Below, in pieces: positions 30,282 through 38,404 of a DNA stretch of 64,000 nt (position 1 is the stretch's first letter; every line of letters begins with the position of its first letter). Source of the stretch: Variovorax sp. HW608 (lineage in GTDB: Bacteria; Pseudomonadota; Gammaproteobacteria; Burkholderiales; Burkholderiaceae_C); NCBI RefSeq assembly GCF_900090195.1, contig NZ_LT607803.1, positions 6,660,229 to 6,724,228 on the forward strand. Direction: 5' to 3'. A program made the translations under genes and the position numbers. The notes beneath the pieces are model-generated. The model was not told where the DNA came from, did no database searches, and was given only the letters and a program-made list of their open reading frames with translations.

Positions 30282-30324
30282 TCTGCGCGATCAACGATTG
30301 CTCTGCGCGATCATCGCGCAGAGC
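30282..30324. promoter_or_regulatory. Perfect 11-bp inverted repeat upstream of the Liv-type operon
   Basis: GCTCTGCGCGA (30300-30310) and TCGCGCAGAGC (30314-30324) flank a TCA centre, and CTGCGCGATCA is also present as a direct copy at 30283-30293. The site is in the 205-bp gap between the GntR gene and the binding-protein gene. No T-run follows on either strand, so an operator is more likely than a terminator. Confidence 0.5.
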
Positions 30325-30370
30325 TTGCTGAGCGGTTCGGGGCGGAAAAGTTCATTTCTCTCTCGCCTCT

Positions 30371-31135
30371 TCAATCGCGGCGACGGATGAGTTTCACGGC
30401 CGGCAGCGCAGCGGTCTGCGGGCCGTGCAAGGCCTCGCGCAGATTGCGTTGCGCGATGCGGCTGTGCTCGCGCATCAGCGCCTCGGCGCGCGCGCCTTCG
30501 CGGTTCTCGATGGCGTCGAGCACCTGCCAGTGCTGGTCCTGCGCCACCAGCAGCCGGTCGCGCGCACTCGGCGAATTCGCCTCCGCGACCACGAAGCCCG
30601 AGGGCGAAGCGAACGGCAGGTTGGTCACGCGCTCGGTCTGCATCGCGATCACCGGGCTGCCCGACATCTCGGCCAGCAGGCGATGGAATTCCGCGTTGCA
30701 GGCGACATAGCGCGAGAAGGCCGCATCGTCGAGCGCCGGCTCCCGCATCAGTTCGTCGATGCGCTTGAGGCAGGCGCGCGCCTCGCGCAGCACCATCTGC
30801 GGCGCACCGCGCTCGGCGGCCAGCCGGGCCGCGAGGCCTTCGAGCGTGCCGCGCAGCTCGATCGCATCGCTCACGTCGCGCTCGGAAAAAGTCCGCACCG
30901 CATAGCCGCCGCTCGGCAGCGCTTCGAGCAGGCCTTCCTGTTCGAGGCGCATCAGCGCGCTGCGCACCGGCGTGCGCGACACCCCAAGCAGCTCCGAGAT
31001 CGCCACTTCGGCGATGCGCGCGCCGCCCGGCAGCTCGCCGGCGAGCACCATCTCGCGCAGCCGCAGCTGGGCCTTGACGACCTGCGAGCCGCCGGCTTCG
31101 GCGTGGGATGTAACGGAGGGACTGGGGGGATGCAC
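30371..31135 (-). CDS. GntR family regulator, FCD (FadR) subfamily
   Basis: The N-terminal GntR winged helix is clear (LREMVLAGELPGGARIAEVA, then SELLGVSRTPVRSALMRLEQ, EGLLEALPSGGYAV), followed by an all-helical FCD ligand domain (AIELRGTLEGLAARLAAERG, NAEFHRLLAEMSGSPVI). FCD histidines normally hold a metal that contacts carboxylate effectors. The start is uncertain: GTG 31135 gives 254 residues and leaves a GGATAC/GTATCC palindrome upstream, while TTG 31192 would place that palindrome inside the gene. It sits between the Liv-type operon and a divergent MetE-like gene and may regulate either or both. Confidence 0.88.
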   Translation of the reverse strand: MHPPSPSVTSHAEAGGSQVVKAQLRLREMVLAGELPGGARIAEVAISELLGVSRTPVRSALMRLEQEGLLEALPSGGYAVRTFSERDVSDAIELRGTLEGLAARLAAERGAPQMVLREARACLKRIDELMREPALDDAAFSRYVACNAEFHRLLAEMSGSPVIAMQTERVTNLPFASPSGFVVAEANSPSARDRLLVAQDQHWQVLDAIENREGARAEALMREHSRIAQRNLREALHGPQTAALPAVKLIRRRD

Positions 31136-31136
31136 G

Positions 31137-31244
31137 GGATACGGAATGTATCCATAAATCACCGAAAATCGTCTCTCTTCGCACTCAGTCAAGGGTAAAC
31201 ACCCATGCCTGTGTATCCGCTAGCGCCCACCTTTGTGCGGATAC
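31137..31244. promoter_or_regulatory. GGATAC/GTATCC inverted repeats between gntR and the MetE-like gene
   Basis: GGATAC (31137-31142) and GTATCC (31148-31153) form one palindrome with a 5-bp centre. GTATCCGC (31213-31220) and GCGGATAC (31237-31244) form a second with a 16-bp centre. FadR-subfamily GntR proteins often bind GTAT-AC type sites, so these are candidate operators for the adjacent regulator. Confidence 0.5.
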
Positions 31245-31282
31245 GATCGACCGTTCTTTTCCAGATATCGACGGAGCCAACC

Positions 31283-32401
31283 ATGTCAGAACATGCCCAC
31301 CTGCCCGCACGCTACGACCACGTCGGCAGCTTCCTGCGCCCCAAGTACCTGCTCGAAGCCCGCGAGCAGAAGGCCAAGGGCGAGATCACGCCCGAACAGC
31401 TTCGCAAGGTCGAGGACAAGGCGATCACCGAGATCGTCAAGTTCCAGGAAGACATCGGCCTCAAGAGCATCACCGACGGCGAGTTCCGCCGCACCTACTT
31501 CCACATCGACTTCCTCGAGCAGCTCGGCGGCGTGAAGACCGACATCCCGGTCACCATCCGCAAGCCCGACGGCACCGAGGAGCTGGCGCCGCCGGTCATG
31601 CGCGTGATCGACAAGGTGCGCCACGCCAAGAACATCCAGCTCGCCGACTTCGAGTACCTCAAGAGCCAGGTGTCGGCCGGCAACACGCCGAAGGTCACGA
31701 TCCCCTCGCCCACCATGCTGCACTTCCGCGGCGGCCGTGCAGGCATCAGCAAGGAGGCCTACCCCGAGCTCGAGCCCGACTTCTACGACGACGTCGCCAA
31801 GGCCTACGGCGACGAGCTGCGCTCGCTCGCCGCTGCCGGCTGCACCTACGTGCAGATGGACGACACCAACCTCGCCTACCTCTGCGACGAGAAGATGCGC
31901 GAAGCCGCCCGCCAGCGCGGCGACGACCCCAACGAGCTGCCGCACCGCTACGCCAAGTTCATCAACAAGGTGGTGGCGCAGAAGCCCGCCGGCATGATCC
32001 TGGCGATGCACCTGTGCCGCGGCAACTTCAAGAGCACGCACGCGGCGGCCGGCAACTACGAGCCGGTGGCCGAGGCGCTGCTCAAGGAGATGGACCTCGA
32101 CGCCTACTTCCTCGAATACGACGACGCGCGCTCCGGCGACTTCCGCCCGCTGCGCTTCCTGCCGAAGGGCAAGACCGTCGTGCTCGGCCTCGTGACCACC
32201 AAGTTCGGCGAGATGGAAGACAAGGACGAGCTCAAGGCCCGCATCGAGGCCGCCGCCAAGTACGTCTCGCTCGACCAGCTCGCGCTGTCGCCGCAGTGCG
32301 GCTTCTCCAGCACGGTGCACGGCAACAACATCGCGGTCGAGGCCCAGCGCGCCAAGCTGCGCCTGGTCGTCGAGACCGCCCGCGAAGTCTGGAAGGAATA
32401 G
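31283..32401 (+). CDS. Cobalamin-independent methionine synthase II-like methyltransferase
   Basis: A 372-residue protein equal to the catalytic half of MetE (YxjG/YxjH group). Zinc ligands fit H243 and C245 in LAMHLCRGNFK, E278 in FLEYDD and C339 in LSPQCGFSS. The opening DHVGSFLRPKYLLEAR and TDGEFRR are typical. These short proteins lack the N-terminal MetE half; some make methionine from homocysteine with other methyl donors and others act on methylated catabolites. I start at ATG 31283 (ACGGAG upstream). It is divergent from a GntR gene, which hints at inducible catabolic use rather than housekeeping synthesis. Confidence 0.9.
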   Translation: MSEHAHLPARYDHVGSFLRPKYLLEAREQKAKGEITPEQLRKVEDKAITEIVKFQEDIGLKSITDGEFRRTYFHIDFLEQLGGVKTDIPVTIRKPDGTEELAPPVMRVIDKVRHAKNIQLADFEYLKSQVSAGNTPKVTIPSPTMLHFRGGRAGISKEAYPELEPDFYDDVAKAYGDELRSLAAAGCTYVQMDDTNLAYLCDEKMREAARQRGDDPNELPHRYAKFINKVVAQKPAGMILAMHLCRGNFKSTHAAAGNYEPVAEALLKEMDLDAYFLEYDDARSGDFRPLRFLPKGKTVVLGLVTTKFGEMEDKDELKARIEAAAKYVSLDQLALSPQCGFSSTVHGNNIAVEAQRAKLRLVVETAREVWKE

Positions 32402-32414
32402 GCTCGCCCCCAGG

Positions 32415-32491
32415 CTTGCTCACTTCGTGCAGCCGCCAACCCCCAACCGGGGGCAACACCAGCGGCCCGGCGAAGCCGGTTCCGCGGTGTT
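32415..32491 (+). repeat. Dispersed palindromic intergenic repeat, copy 2
   Basis: Matches the copy at 11641-11721: CTTGCTCACTTCGTG, CCCCC/GGGGG hairpin, then a palindrome at 32455-32491 with AACACC/GGTGTT outer stem, GCGG/CCGC and CCGGC/GCCGG inner stems and a GAA loop. The outer stem differs from copy 1 by a compensatory pair change. It lies just after the MetE-like gene. Confidence 0.85.
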
Positions 32492-32510
32492 TCCCGAATG
32501 GCCCGAGTTC

Positions 32511-32536
32511 GTGGATTTGCGTGGATTTGCGTGGAT
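32511..32536 (+). repeat. 10-bp tandem repeat before the cardiolipin synthase gene
   Basis: GTGGATTTGC is present at 32511-32520 and 32521-32530, followed by a partial copy GTGGAT at 32531-32536. It sits 61 bp before the downstream start codon. Confidence 0.75.
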
Positions 32537-32596
32537 ATTTGATTCGTCGGCGCGGTGAAGTAGGCTCCGGCCTATGAAGCAAACACTGCTGCGCAC

Positions 32597-33976
32597 GTGA
32601 ACCGCATCGACGACTGGCTCGACTGGCTGCCCTCGCCCTCGCAGCACCTGTTGGTCGTCACTTTCGCATTGCTGGTCTATGTGCTGACCAGCCGCGCCAA
32701 GCGCGAGCAGCGCGCGCCTTCGACCGCCATCGCCTGGGTGATGGGGCTCGCGCTGCTGCCCTACGTGATCCTGCCGATGTACCTGCTGTTCGGCCAGCGC
32801 AAGCTGCGGCCGGCAGGTTCGCCGCGGACGGCGCGCACGAACCCCGCCGGCCATTGGGCGGCCGACCTGATCGAGAGCTTCGGCCTCGCGCCGCCCGGGC
32901 CCTGCGCGGTGCGCCTCCATTCCGACGGCGCGGCGGCGCGCGAGGCACTCTTCGAGGTCATCGAAGGGGCCCGCGCGCGGCTCGATATCTGCACCTTCAT
33001 CATCGGCGACGACACGCTCGGCCACGACGTCATCAACCGGCTGGCGCGGCGCGCCCGCGAGGGCGTGAAGGTGCGCGTGCTGCTCGACGGCTTCGGCGCG
33101 CTGTCGCTGCCGCGATCGCACTTCGACACGCTGCGCGACGCGGGTGTCGAGACCGCGGTGTTCCGTCCCATCTTCAGCCTGCGCCACGCGGGGCCGCGCA
33201 ACCTGCGCAACCACCGCAAGTTCACCATCGCGGACGACCGGTGGTTGTGGTCGGGCGGCCGCAATCTCGCGGGCGAATACTTCACCGGCAACGACGACCA
33301 CCCGGTGCCGTGGCGGGATCTCTCCTTCGACCTGCACGGCAGCGTCGCGGCGGCGGCGGCGCGGCAGTTCGATCACGACTGGTCCTCGCTTCGCAGCCAC
33401 CAGCCGCGCGAGATGGCCGCGGCCGACATCCATGCGGACGGCGAACTCGCGCAACTGCTGCCGAGCGGCCCGGACCAGACCGAGGACACCGCGCAGGCCC
33501 TGCTCATCGATGCCTGCTTCCGCGCCGAGCACCGGGTGCTCGCGATCACGCCCTACTTCGTGCCCGGGGACGGCCTGCGCGACGCGCTGCGACTTGCCGC
33601 GCGGCGCGGCGTGCAAGTCACGATCGCCATCCCCGCGCGGTCGAACCACCGGCTTGCCGACTTCGTGCGCGCCCGTGCCATGCGCGACCTCGCGCGCGCC
33701 GGCGTGATCTTCCGCATGCTGCCCTTCATGGCGCATGCCAAGGCGGTGGTGGTGGACGAAGACCTCGCGCTGTGCGGCTCGATCAACCTCGACATGCGCA
33801 GCCTGCTCATCAACCACGAGGCGGCCGTGGTGTTCTACGGCCACGAGCAGATCGACTGGCTCGCGCAATGGATCGAGACCGCCGCGTCGGCCGGCGAGAC
33901 CTACCGGGCGCGGCAGCCCGGGCTGATTCGCGACGTGGCCGAAGGCTTGCTGCTGACCATCGCATTCCAGCTTTGA
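32597..33976 (+). CDS. Cardiolipin synthase-type phospholipase D protein
   Basis: Cardiolipin synthases join two phosphatidylglycerols (or PG and PE) in the inner membrane. The 459-residue protein has two N-terminal membrane segments (LLVVTFALLVYVL, ALLPYVILPMYLLF) and two HKD catalytic motifs: H206-x-K208-x4-D213 in NHRKFTIADD and H380-x-K382-x4-D387 in AHAKAVVVDED. This is the Cls/ClsC layout, though the exact phospholipid reaction is inferred. The start is a GTG at 32597. A 10-bp tandem repeat and a dispersed palindrome lie in the 195-bp upstream gap. Confidence 0.88.
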   Translation: MNRIDDWLDWLPSPSQHLLVVTFALLVYVLTSRAKREQRAPSTAIAWVMGLALLPYVILPMYLLFGQRKLRPAGSPRTARTNPAGHWAADLIESFGLAPPGPCAVRLHSDGAAAREALFEVIEGARARLDICTFIIGDDTLGHDVINRLARRAREGVKVRVLLDGFGALSLPRSHFDTLRDAGVETAVFRPIFSLRHAGPRNLRNHRKFTIADDRWLWSGGRNLAGEYFTGNDDHPVPWRDLSFDLHGSVAAAAARQFDHDWSSLRSHQPREMAAADIHADGELAQLLPSGPDQTEDTAQALLIDACFRAEHRVLAITPYFVPGDGLRDALRLAARRGVQVTIAIPARSNHRLADFVRARAMRDLARAGVIFRMLPFMAHAKAVVVDEDLALCGSINLDMRSLLINHEAAVVFYGHEQIDWLAQWIETAASAGETYRARQPGLIRDVAEGLLLTIAFQL

Positions 33977-34058
33977 GCCTTGACGGGCACGCTGTGACTT
34001 GCGCGGCATCTTGGCCGATACTCGTCGCCCGAACCGACAACCAAGCTAGGAGCGCTCC

Positions 34059-34748
34059 ATGGGAAAACTCGTGCAGTTCAACCGCCCCGACGGCGGCAGC
34101 GTCAATGGCTACCTGGCCGAGGCCGACAAGGCCTTCGGCTCGGTGGTGGTGATCCAGGAATGGTGGGGCCTCAATGACCAGATCCGCGGCGTCGCGGAGC
34201 GCCTGGCCAAGGCGGGCTTCACGGCGCTCGTGCCCGATCTCTATCGCGGCAAGTCCACCGTCGAAGCCGAGGAGGCGCATCACCTGATGAGCGGCCTGAA
34301 CTTCGGCGACGCCGCATCGCAGGACGTGCGCGGCGCGATCCAGTACCTGAAGGCGCGCGGCGGCAAGGTGGGCGTCACCGGCTACTGCATGGGCGGCGCG
34401 CTGACGCTGCTCGGCCTCACGATGGCGCCCGAAGCCGATGCCGGCGTGGTCTGGTACGGCTACCCGCCGCTCGAATACGTCGATGCCTCGAAGATCAAGG
34501 CGCCGCTGATGGCGCACTGGGCCACGCAGGATCAGGCCTTCGCGATCGCCGGCGTCGATGCGCTCGAAGAAAAACTGCGCGGCGCGGGTGTGCGCTACGA
34601 AGGCCACCGCTACCAGGCCCACCACGCCTTCGCCAACGAAACCGCACAGGGGCCGGGACGCATTCCGATCACGCAATACGACGCCGTCTGGGCCCAGCTC
34701 GCCTGGGACCGCACCCTGCGCTTCTTCGGCAAGGAACTGGCGAGCTGA
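34059..34748 (+). CDS. Dienelactone hydrolase family protein
   Basis: A 229-residue alpha/beta hydrolase of the carboxymethylenebutenolidase type. The nucleophile is C110 in VTGYCMGGALTL, with D158 (ATQDQAF) and H189 (YQAHHAFAN) completing the triad and E34 in QEWWGLND as the family's auxiliary glutamate. Dienelactone hydrolase opens the lactone in chlorocatechol degradation; isolated genes like this one often act on other lactones or esters. TAGGAGCG precedes the ATG. A hairpin with T-run follows, overlapping the 3' end of the convergent ROK gene. Confidence 0.93.
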   Translation: MGKLVQFNRPDGGSVNGYLAEADKAFGSVVVIQEWWGLNDQIRGVAERLAKAGFTALVPDLYRGKSTVEAEEAHHLMSGLNFGDAASQDVRGAIQYLKARGGKVGVTGYCMGGALTLLGLTMAPEADAGVVWYGYPPLEYVDASKIKAPLMAHWATQDQAFAIAGVDALEEKLRGAGVRYEGHRYQAHHAFANETAQGPGRIPITQYDAVWAQLAWDRTLRFFGKELAS

Positions 34749-34749
34749 G

Positions 34750-35853
34750 TCAGGGCGCCGCTTGCGGCGCCTTTTCCGGCGCCTTGTTGCAGTAGCTCGC
34801 GTTGCCGAGCCCCGTGCCGATGGTCAGCACGGCCCAGCGCTTCACATCGCGCATGAAGGGAAGCTCGCTCAGGCCCTGCACCACCGCGTCGTTGTGGATG
34901 AGCACCACGGTCGGCTCGCCCCCGATCGTCGGGATCCGCTTGCACAGCCTGCTCGGCAGGTGGAAGTTCTCGCTCTCCCAGTCGCCGGGCAGGTTCTGGG
35001 CACCGCGCGCGATCGATCCGTCCTTGCGGATCAGCCCCGGGCAGCCGATGCCGATGAAGGGCGCGAGGCGGATGCCCTTCCGGCGGCAGTAGCGCATCTG
35101 CTCTTCGAGCATTCCCACCAGCCGCTCGACCAGCACCTTGCGGCTGGGCCCTTCGTCGGCGTGGCGCCATTTCTGGCGGTGAATCACCTTGGCCCTCGAC
35201 AGGTCGCGCGCGCGCCGCCTGCGCGTCTTGACGATGCCGCTGCGCACGTTGGTGCCGCCGATGTCCAGCGCGAGGATCGCGTCGTGCCCTTTCAGCAGCG
35301 GCGGCGGCACCAGGTGCACCCATCCGAGCAGGCCACCGTCGTCGGTCGCATGGCCGATGCGGCCCAGCTGCACGGAGATCCGCATGTCCGGGAGCAGGGC
35401 CGCCGTCTGCAGGATCGCGCGTTCGCCCACGTCGCTTTCAGGAAAGCCGCCACCGATCACGATGCGCTCCACGCCCTTCCACGACGGATGGCGCATGAAG
35501 CGGTCGATCACCCAGGCCAGCTCTTCGGCGAATTCCTCGATGACGCCGTGGACCACGTCGGCCGCCTCCGAGGCCTTCCTGCCGAGCACCTGGTCCAGGG
35601 CGTCTTTCGTCATCTCCCTGGAGTGCTGCCCGCCGAGCGGGTCATTGCCCTTCCTGCGGCGCCGTCGGCGCCAGCGTTCGAGCAGTTCCCTGAAGGCGGT
35701 CTGGCTGGCCTGGTCGCCGACGAAGCCCTCGCCGTCGCGCAGCTGGAGGCTGTAGCCCTCGACCACCACCGAGGGCAGCTCGCGTGCGCCGTGCACGTCA
35801 TCGGCGAGCGGTGGCTGGTCCTCGTCCTGCCTGCGATGCCTGCGCCTTGCCAT
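34750..35853 (-). CDS. ROK-fold sugar kinase-like protein with permuted motif order
   Basis: The 367-residue protein holds the motifs of ROK/hexokinase-fold kinases in rotated order. IVIGGGFPES (131-140) and HATDDGGLLGW (168-178), which belong at the C-terminus (adenosine site) of ROK proteins, come first. Then follow phosphate-1 LALDIGGTNVRSG (194-206), GIGCPGLI (268-275), the catalytic ND in IHNDAVVQG (321-322) and phosphate-2 TIGTGLG (345-350), which normally precede the GGG segment. The ROK zinc motif CxCGxxGC is absent. A basic stretch (WRRRRRRK, 61-68) and basic tail are notable. The fold should still close as a circular permutant. It follows an alpha/beta hydrolase gene by 27 bp. The substrate is unknown. 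Confidence 0.82.
   Translation of the reverse strand: MARRRHRRQDEDQPPLADDVHGARELPSVVVEGYSLQLRDGEGFVGDQASQTAFRELLERWRRRRRRKGNDPLGGQHSREMTKDALDQVLGRKASEAADVVHGVIEEFAEELAWVIDRFMRHPSWKGVERIVIGGGFPESDVGERAILQTAALLPDMRISVQLGRIGHATDDGGLLGWVHLVPPPLLKGHDAILALDIGGTNVRSGIVKTRRRRARDLSRAKVIHRQKWRHADEGPSRKVLVERLVGMLEEQMRYCRRKGIRLAPFIGIGCPGLIRKDGSIARGAQNLPGDWESENFHLPSRLCKRIPTIGGEPTVVLIHNDAVVQGLSELPFMRDVKRWAVLTIGTGLGNASYCNKAPEKAPQAAP
34754..34775 (+). terminator. Rho-independent terminator after the dienelactone hydrolase gene
   Basis: GGCGCCG (34754-34760) pairs with CGGCGCC (34765-34771) over CTTG, then TTTT. It is inside the last codons of the convergent gene ending at 34750. Confidence 0.7.
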
Positions 35854-35880
35854 TCGGTCCTCGCTCGTCGGCTGCGCCCG

Positions 35881-36669
35881 TCATTCGGCGGTGGTCGCCA
35901 GGATGAGCCGGGTGGTTTCCTCCGGCGCGTCCCAGTGCGGATAGTGGCCGCAATGCTCGAACCAGTGGATGTGCGCATCCGGGAAGAGCCGCAGGGCACG
36001 CTGCGCCTGCCTCGGAAAACAGATCCGGTCGCAGCGCCCCCAGCCGATCACGAGGCGCTTCTTCAGGCCCCCCGCAGCAAGGCCTTCGACGGGTGCGGCC
36101 CGCATGAGACCCCCGAGCATGGCGCCGAACGACGCCGCGCCGGCGCGGCCGCGCATTTCCTCCAGCGCCTGCGAAGCCGAAAGACGCGCCGGCTGCGCCG
36201 AGAGCTGCTTCAGGACCAGGCTGCGCGACCAGCCGTGCCTGGTGATCGCCGGCATCGGCTGATTCATGAGCTGCGCGACGCGCCACCAGAAACAGACCGA
36301 GGCGCCATACGAATAGCGCTCCCAGCCGGCCCAGAACCCCACCGGGCCGAGCGCGACGACCGCCCCGAGCAGGCCGCCGCGCCGCGCCAGTTCGAGTACG
36401 AGACGCGCGCCCACCGAGTTGCCCACCGCATCGGTGCCGACCAGTTCGTGTTCCCGCAGGAACTGCGCCACGGCATCGGACATCGTGCGGATCGACACCT
36501 CGCCGGACAACGCCGGGCTCTTGCCGAAGCCCGGCAGATCGATCGCCGTGACGCTGCGCTCGGCGGCCAGCGGCCCCAGGATCGCTCGCCACGAACGCCA
36601 ATTGCCGCCCAGCCCGTGAACGAGCAGCAACGGCTTGCCTTCGCCGTGGCGAACGTAATTGATGAGCAC
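35881..36669 (-). CDS. Alpha/beta hydrolase
   Basis: A 262-residue alpha/beta hydrolase with HG in LLLVHGLGGNW (oxyanion region), nucleophile S85 in VGNSVGARL, acid D in GRCDRICF and histidine in EHCGHYPHWDAPEE. The overall pattern is that of esterases and C-C hydrolases of the MhpC/BphD-like group, with a helical cap. The nucleophile elbow is G-N-S-V-G. No signal peptide is seen. It is the first gene of a likely two-gene operon with the ROK-like gene and is divergent from the osmolyte ABC gene. The substrate cannot be told from sequence. Confidence 0.88.
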   Translation of the reverse strand: MLINYVRHGEGKPLLLVHGLGGNWRSWRAILGPLAAERSVTAIDLPGFGKSPALSGEVSIRTMSDAVAQFLREHELVGTDAVGNSVGARLVLELARRGGLLGAVVALGPVGFWAGWERYSYGASVCFWWRVAQLMNQPMPAITRHGWSRSLVLKQLSAQPARLSASQALEEMRGRAGAASFGAMLGGLMRAAPVEGLAAGGLKKRLVIGWGRCDRICFPRQAQRALRLFPDAHIHWFEHCGHYPHWDAPEETTRLILATTAE

Positions 36670-36798
36670 TCCTTCAGTTTGCGTTCAGCCGGGCCAGTGC
36701 CGGCATCGGCCCGGCGCACGACACGCTGTAGGAAAAGGCCTCGGACTCCGACGAACGCCCACTGGCGCGCCCGGCGCCCCGGCCGATACACTCGATCG

Positions 36799-38331
36799 AT
36801 GAAGCCGCTGCGCCGCGTCTGGTTCACCGCCCTCGCCTGCCTGGGTTTCCTGTGGGGCGCCGCACCGTCGCACGCCCAGCAGGACACCCTGCGCGTCGGC
36901 TCCAAGCGGTTCACCGAGTCGTACATCCTCGCCGAGGTCCTGGCGCAGACCGCCGCGCCGCAGCTGCCGGCCCCGCCGGTGGTGCGGCAGGGGCTGGGCA
37001 ATACCGCCATCGTCTACGAGGCGCTGAACTCCGGCGGCATCGACCTCTATGCCGAATACACCGGGACCATCGCGCTGGAGATCCTCAAGGGCAACGGATC
37101 GATGACGCTCGAGCAGATGAACGCCGCGCTGCGCCCGCTCGGCCTGGGCGCGGCGATCCCGCTGGGCTTCAACGACGGCTACGCGCTCGCGATGCGCGCG
37201 GCGGACGCGGACCGGCTTTCCATCCGCCGCCTCAGCGATCTGGCGAACCACCCCGAACTGAAGCTGGGCCTGTCGAACGAGTTCATCGGCCGCGCCGACG
37301 GCTGGCAGGGGCTGGCCGAACGCTATGGCTTCAAGCAGACGCCGACCGGCCTCGACCACGGCCTGGCCTACGACGCCATCGCCGCCAAGCAGATCGACGT
37401 GATGGACATCTACACCACCGACGCCAAGATCGACCGTCTCGGCCTGCGCGTGCTGGAGGACGACCGGCGCTACTTCCCCCGCTACGACGCGGTGGTGCTC
37501 TACCGGCTCGACCTGCCCGGGCGCTGGCCCGCGGCGTGGGCGGCCTTGCAGAAGCTCGAAGGCCGCATCGACGAGCGCGCGATGATCGCGATGAATGCGC
37601 GCGCCGAACTGAACGGCGTGGGCTTCGATGCCATCGGGCGCGATTTCCTCGCGCAAGGCAAGGCACAGGCGCCCGCCGGCGCGGCGGCATCCGGGGACGC
37701 GGCCGCGCGCGGCTTCACCGCCAAGCTGTTCGGCCCCGACCTCGGCCGCCTCGCACGCCAGCACCTGCTGCTGGTCGCGCTCTCGGTCGGGCTCGCGATC
37801 CTGATCGCGGTGCCGCTCGGCATCCTGGTGTTTCCGCATCTGCGCGCCCGCGCGGTGGTGCTCGGGCTCACCGGCCTCTTGCAGACCATTCCGTCGCTCG
37901 CGCTGCTGGCGATCCTGATTTCGCTGGTCGGCGTGATCGGCACCCTGCCCGCGCTGATCGCCCTCACCCTCTATTCGCTGCTGCCGATCATGCGCAACAC
38001 GGTCACCGGGCTGGCCGAAGTCCCGTCCGGGCTGCGCATGGCCGGCACCGCGCTCGGCATGAGCGCCGGGCAAAGCCTGCGGCTGGTGCAACTGCCACTG
38101 GCGCTGCCCACCATCCTGGCCGGCGTGCGGACCGCGACCACCATCGCGATCGGCACCGCGACCATCGCCGCCTTCATCGGCGCGGGCGGCTTCGGCGAGC
38201 GGATCGTGACCGGCCTCGCGCTCAACGACCGGCAACTGCTCGCCGCCGGCGCCATTCCGGCGGCGGCACTGGCGCTGCTGAGCGAAGCGTTCTTCGAATT
38301 CGTCGAATACATCACGCGGCGGCGGGACTGA
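36799..38331 (+). CDS. Glycine betaine/choline-type ABC transporter, fused binding protein and permease
   Basis: A 510-residue fusion. After a signal peptide (WFTALACLGFLWGAAPSHAQ) comes an OpuAC-like binding domain (LRVGSKRFTESYILAEVLAQ, YAEYTGTIALEIL, about residues 30-300), then a permease domain with five or six helices (LLLVALSVGLAILIAVPLGI, TIPSLALLAILISLVGVIG) and the coupling region RMAGTALGMSAGQSLRLVQL. The order binding protein then permease is opposite to some OpuA fusions. It should import quaternary ammonium compounds as osmoprotectants or carbon sources. No cognate ATPase gene is adjacent in this window, so it must borrow one from elsewhere. Confidence 0.9.
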   Translation: MKPLRRVWFTALACLGFLWGAAPSHAQQDTLRVGSKRFTESYILAEVLAQTAAPQLPAPPVVRQGLGNTAIVYEALNSGGIDLYAEYTGTIALEILKGNGSMTLEQMNAALRPLGLGAAIPLGFNDGYALAMRAADADRLSIRRLSDLANHPELKLGLSNEFIGRADGWQGLAERYGFKQTPTGLDHGLAYDAIAAKQIDVMDIYTTDAKIDRLGLRVLEDDRRYFPRYDAVVLYRLDLPGRWPAAWAALQKLEGRIDERAMIAMNARAELNGVGFDAIGRDFLAQGKAQAPAGAAASGDAAARGFTAKLFGPDLGRLARQHLLLVALSVGLAILIAVPLGILVFPHLRARAVVLGLTGLLQTIPSLALLAILISLVGVIGTLPALIALTLYSLLPIMRNTVTGLAEVPSGLRMAGTALGMSAGQSLRLVQLPLALPTILAGVRTATTIAIGTATIAAFIGAGGFGERIVTGLALNDRQLLAAGAIPAAALALLSEAFFEFVEYITRRRD

Positions 38332-38404
38332 GCCCCGGGGCTTCACGAGGCTGTCACGCGGCGGCTCGATGCTGCTGCGTTCTGTTTCGAATCCGCCAGT
38401 CCCC

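Noticed and set aside
34558..36798. Open frame continuing upstream of the osmolyte ABC fusion to 34558
   Set aside because: The upstream part is antisense to the ROK-like and hydrolase genes; the signal peptide beginning at 36799 marks the real start.
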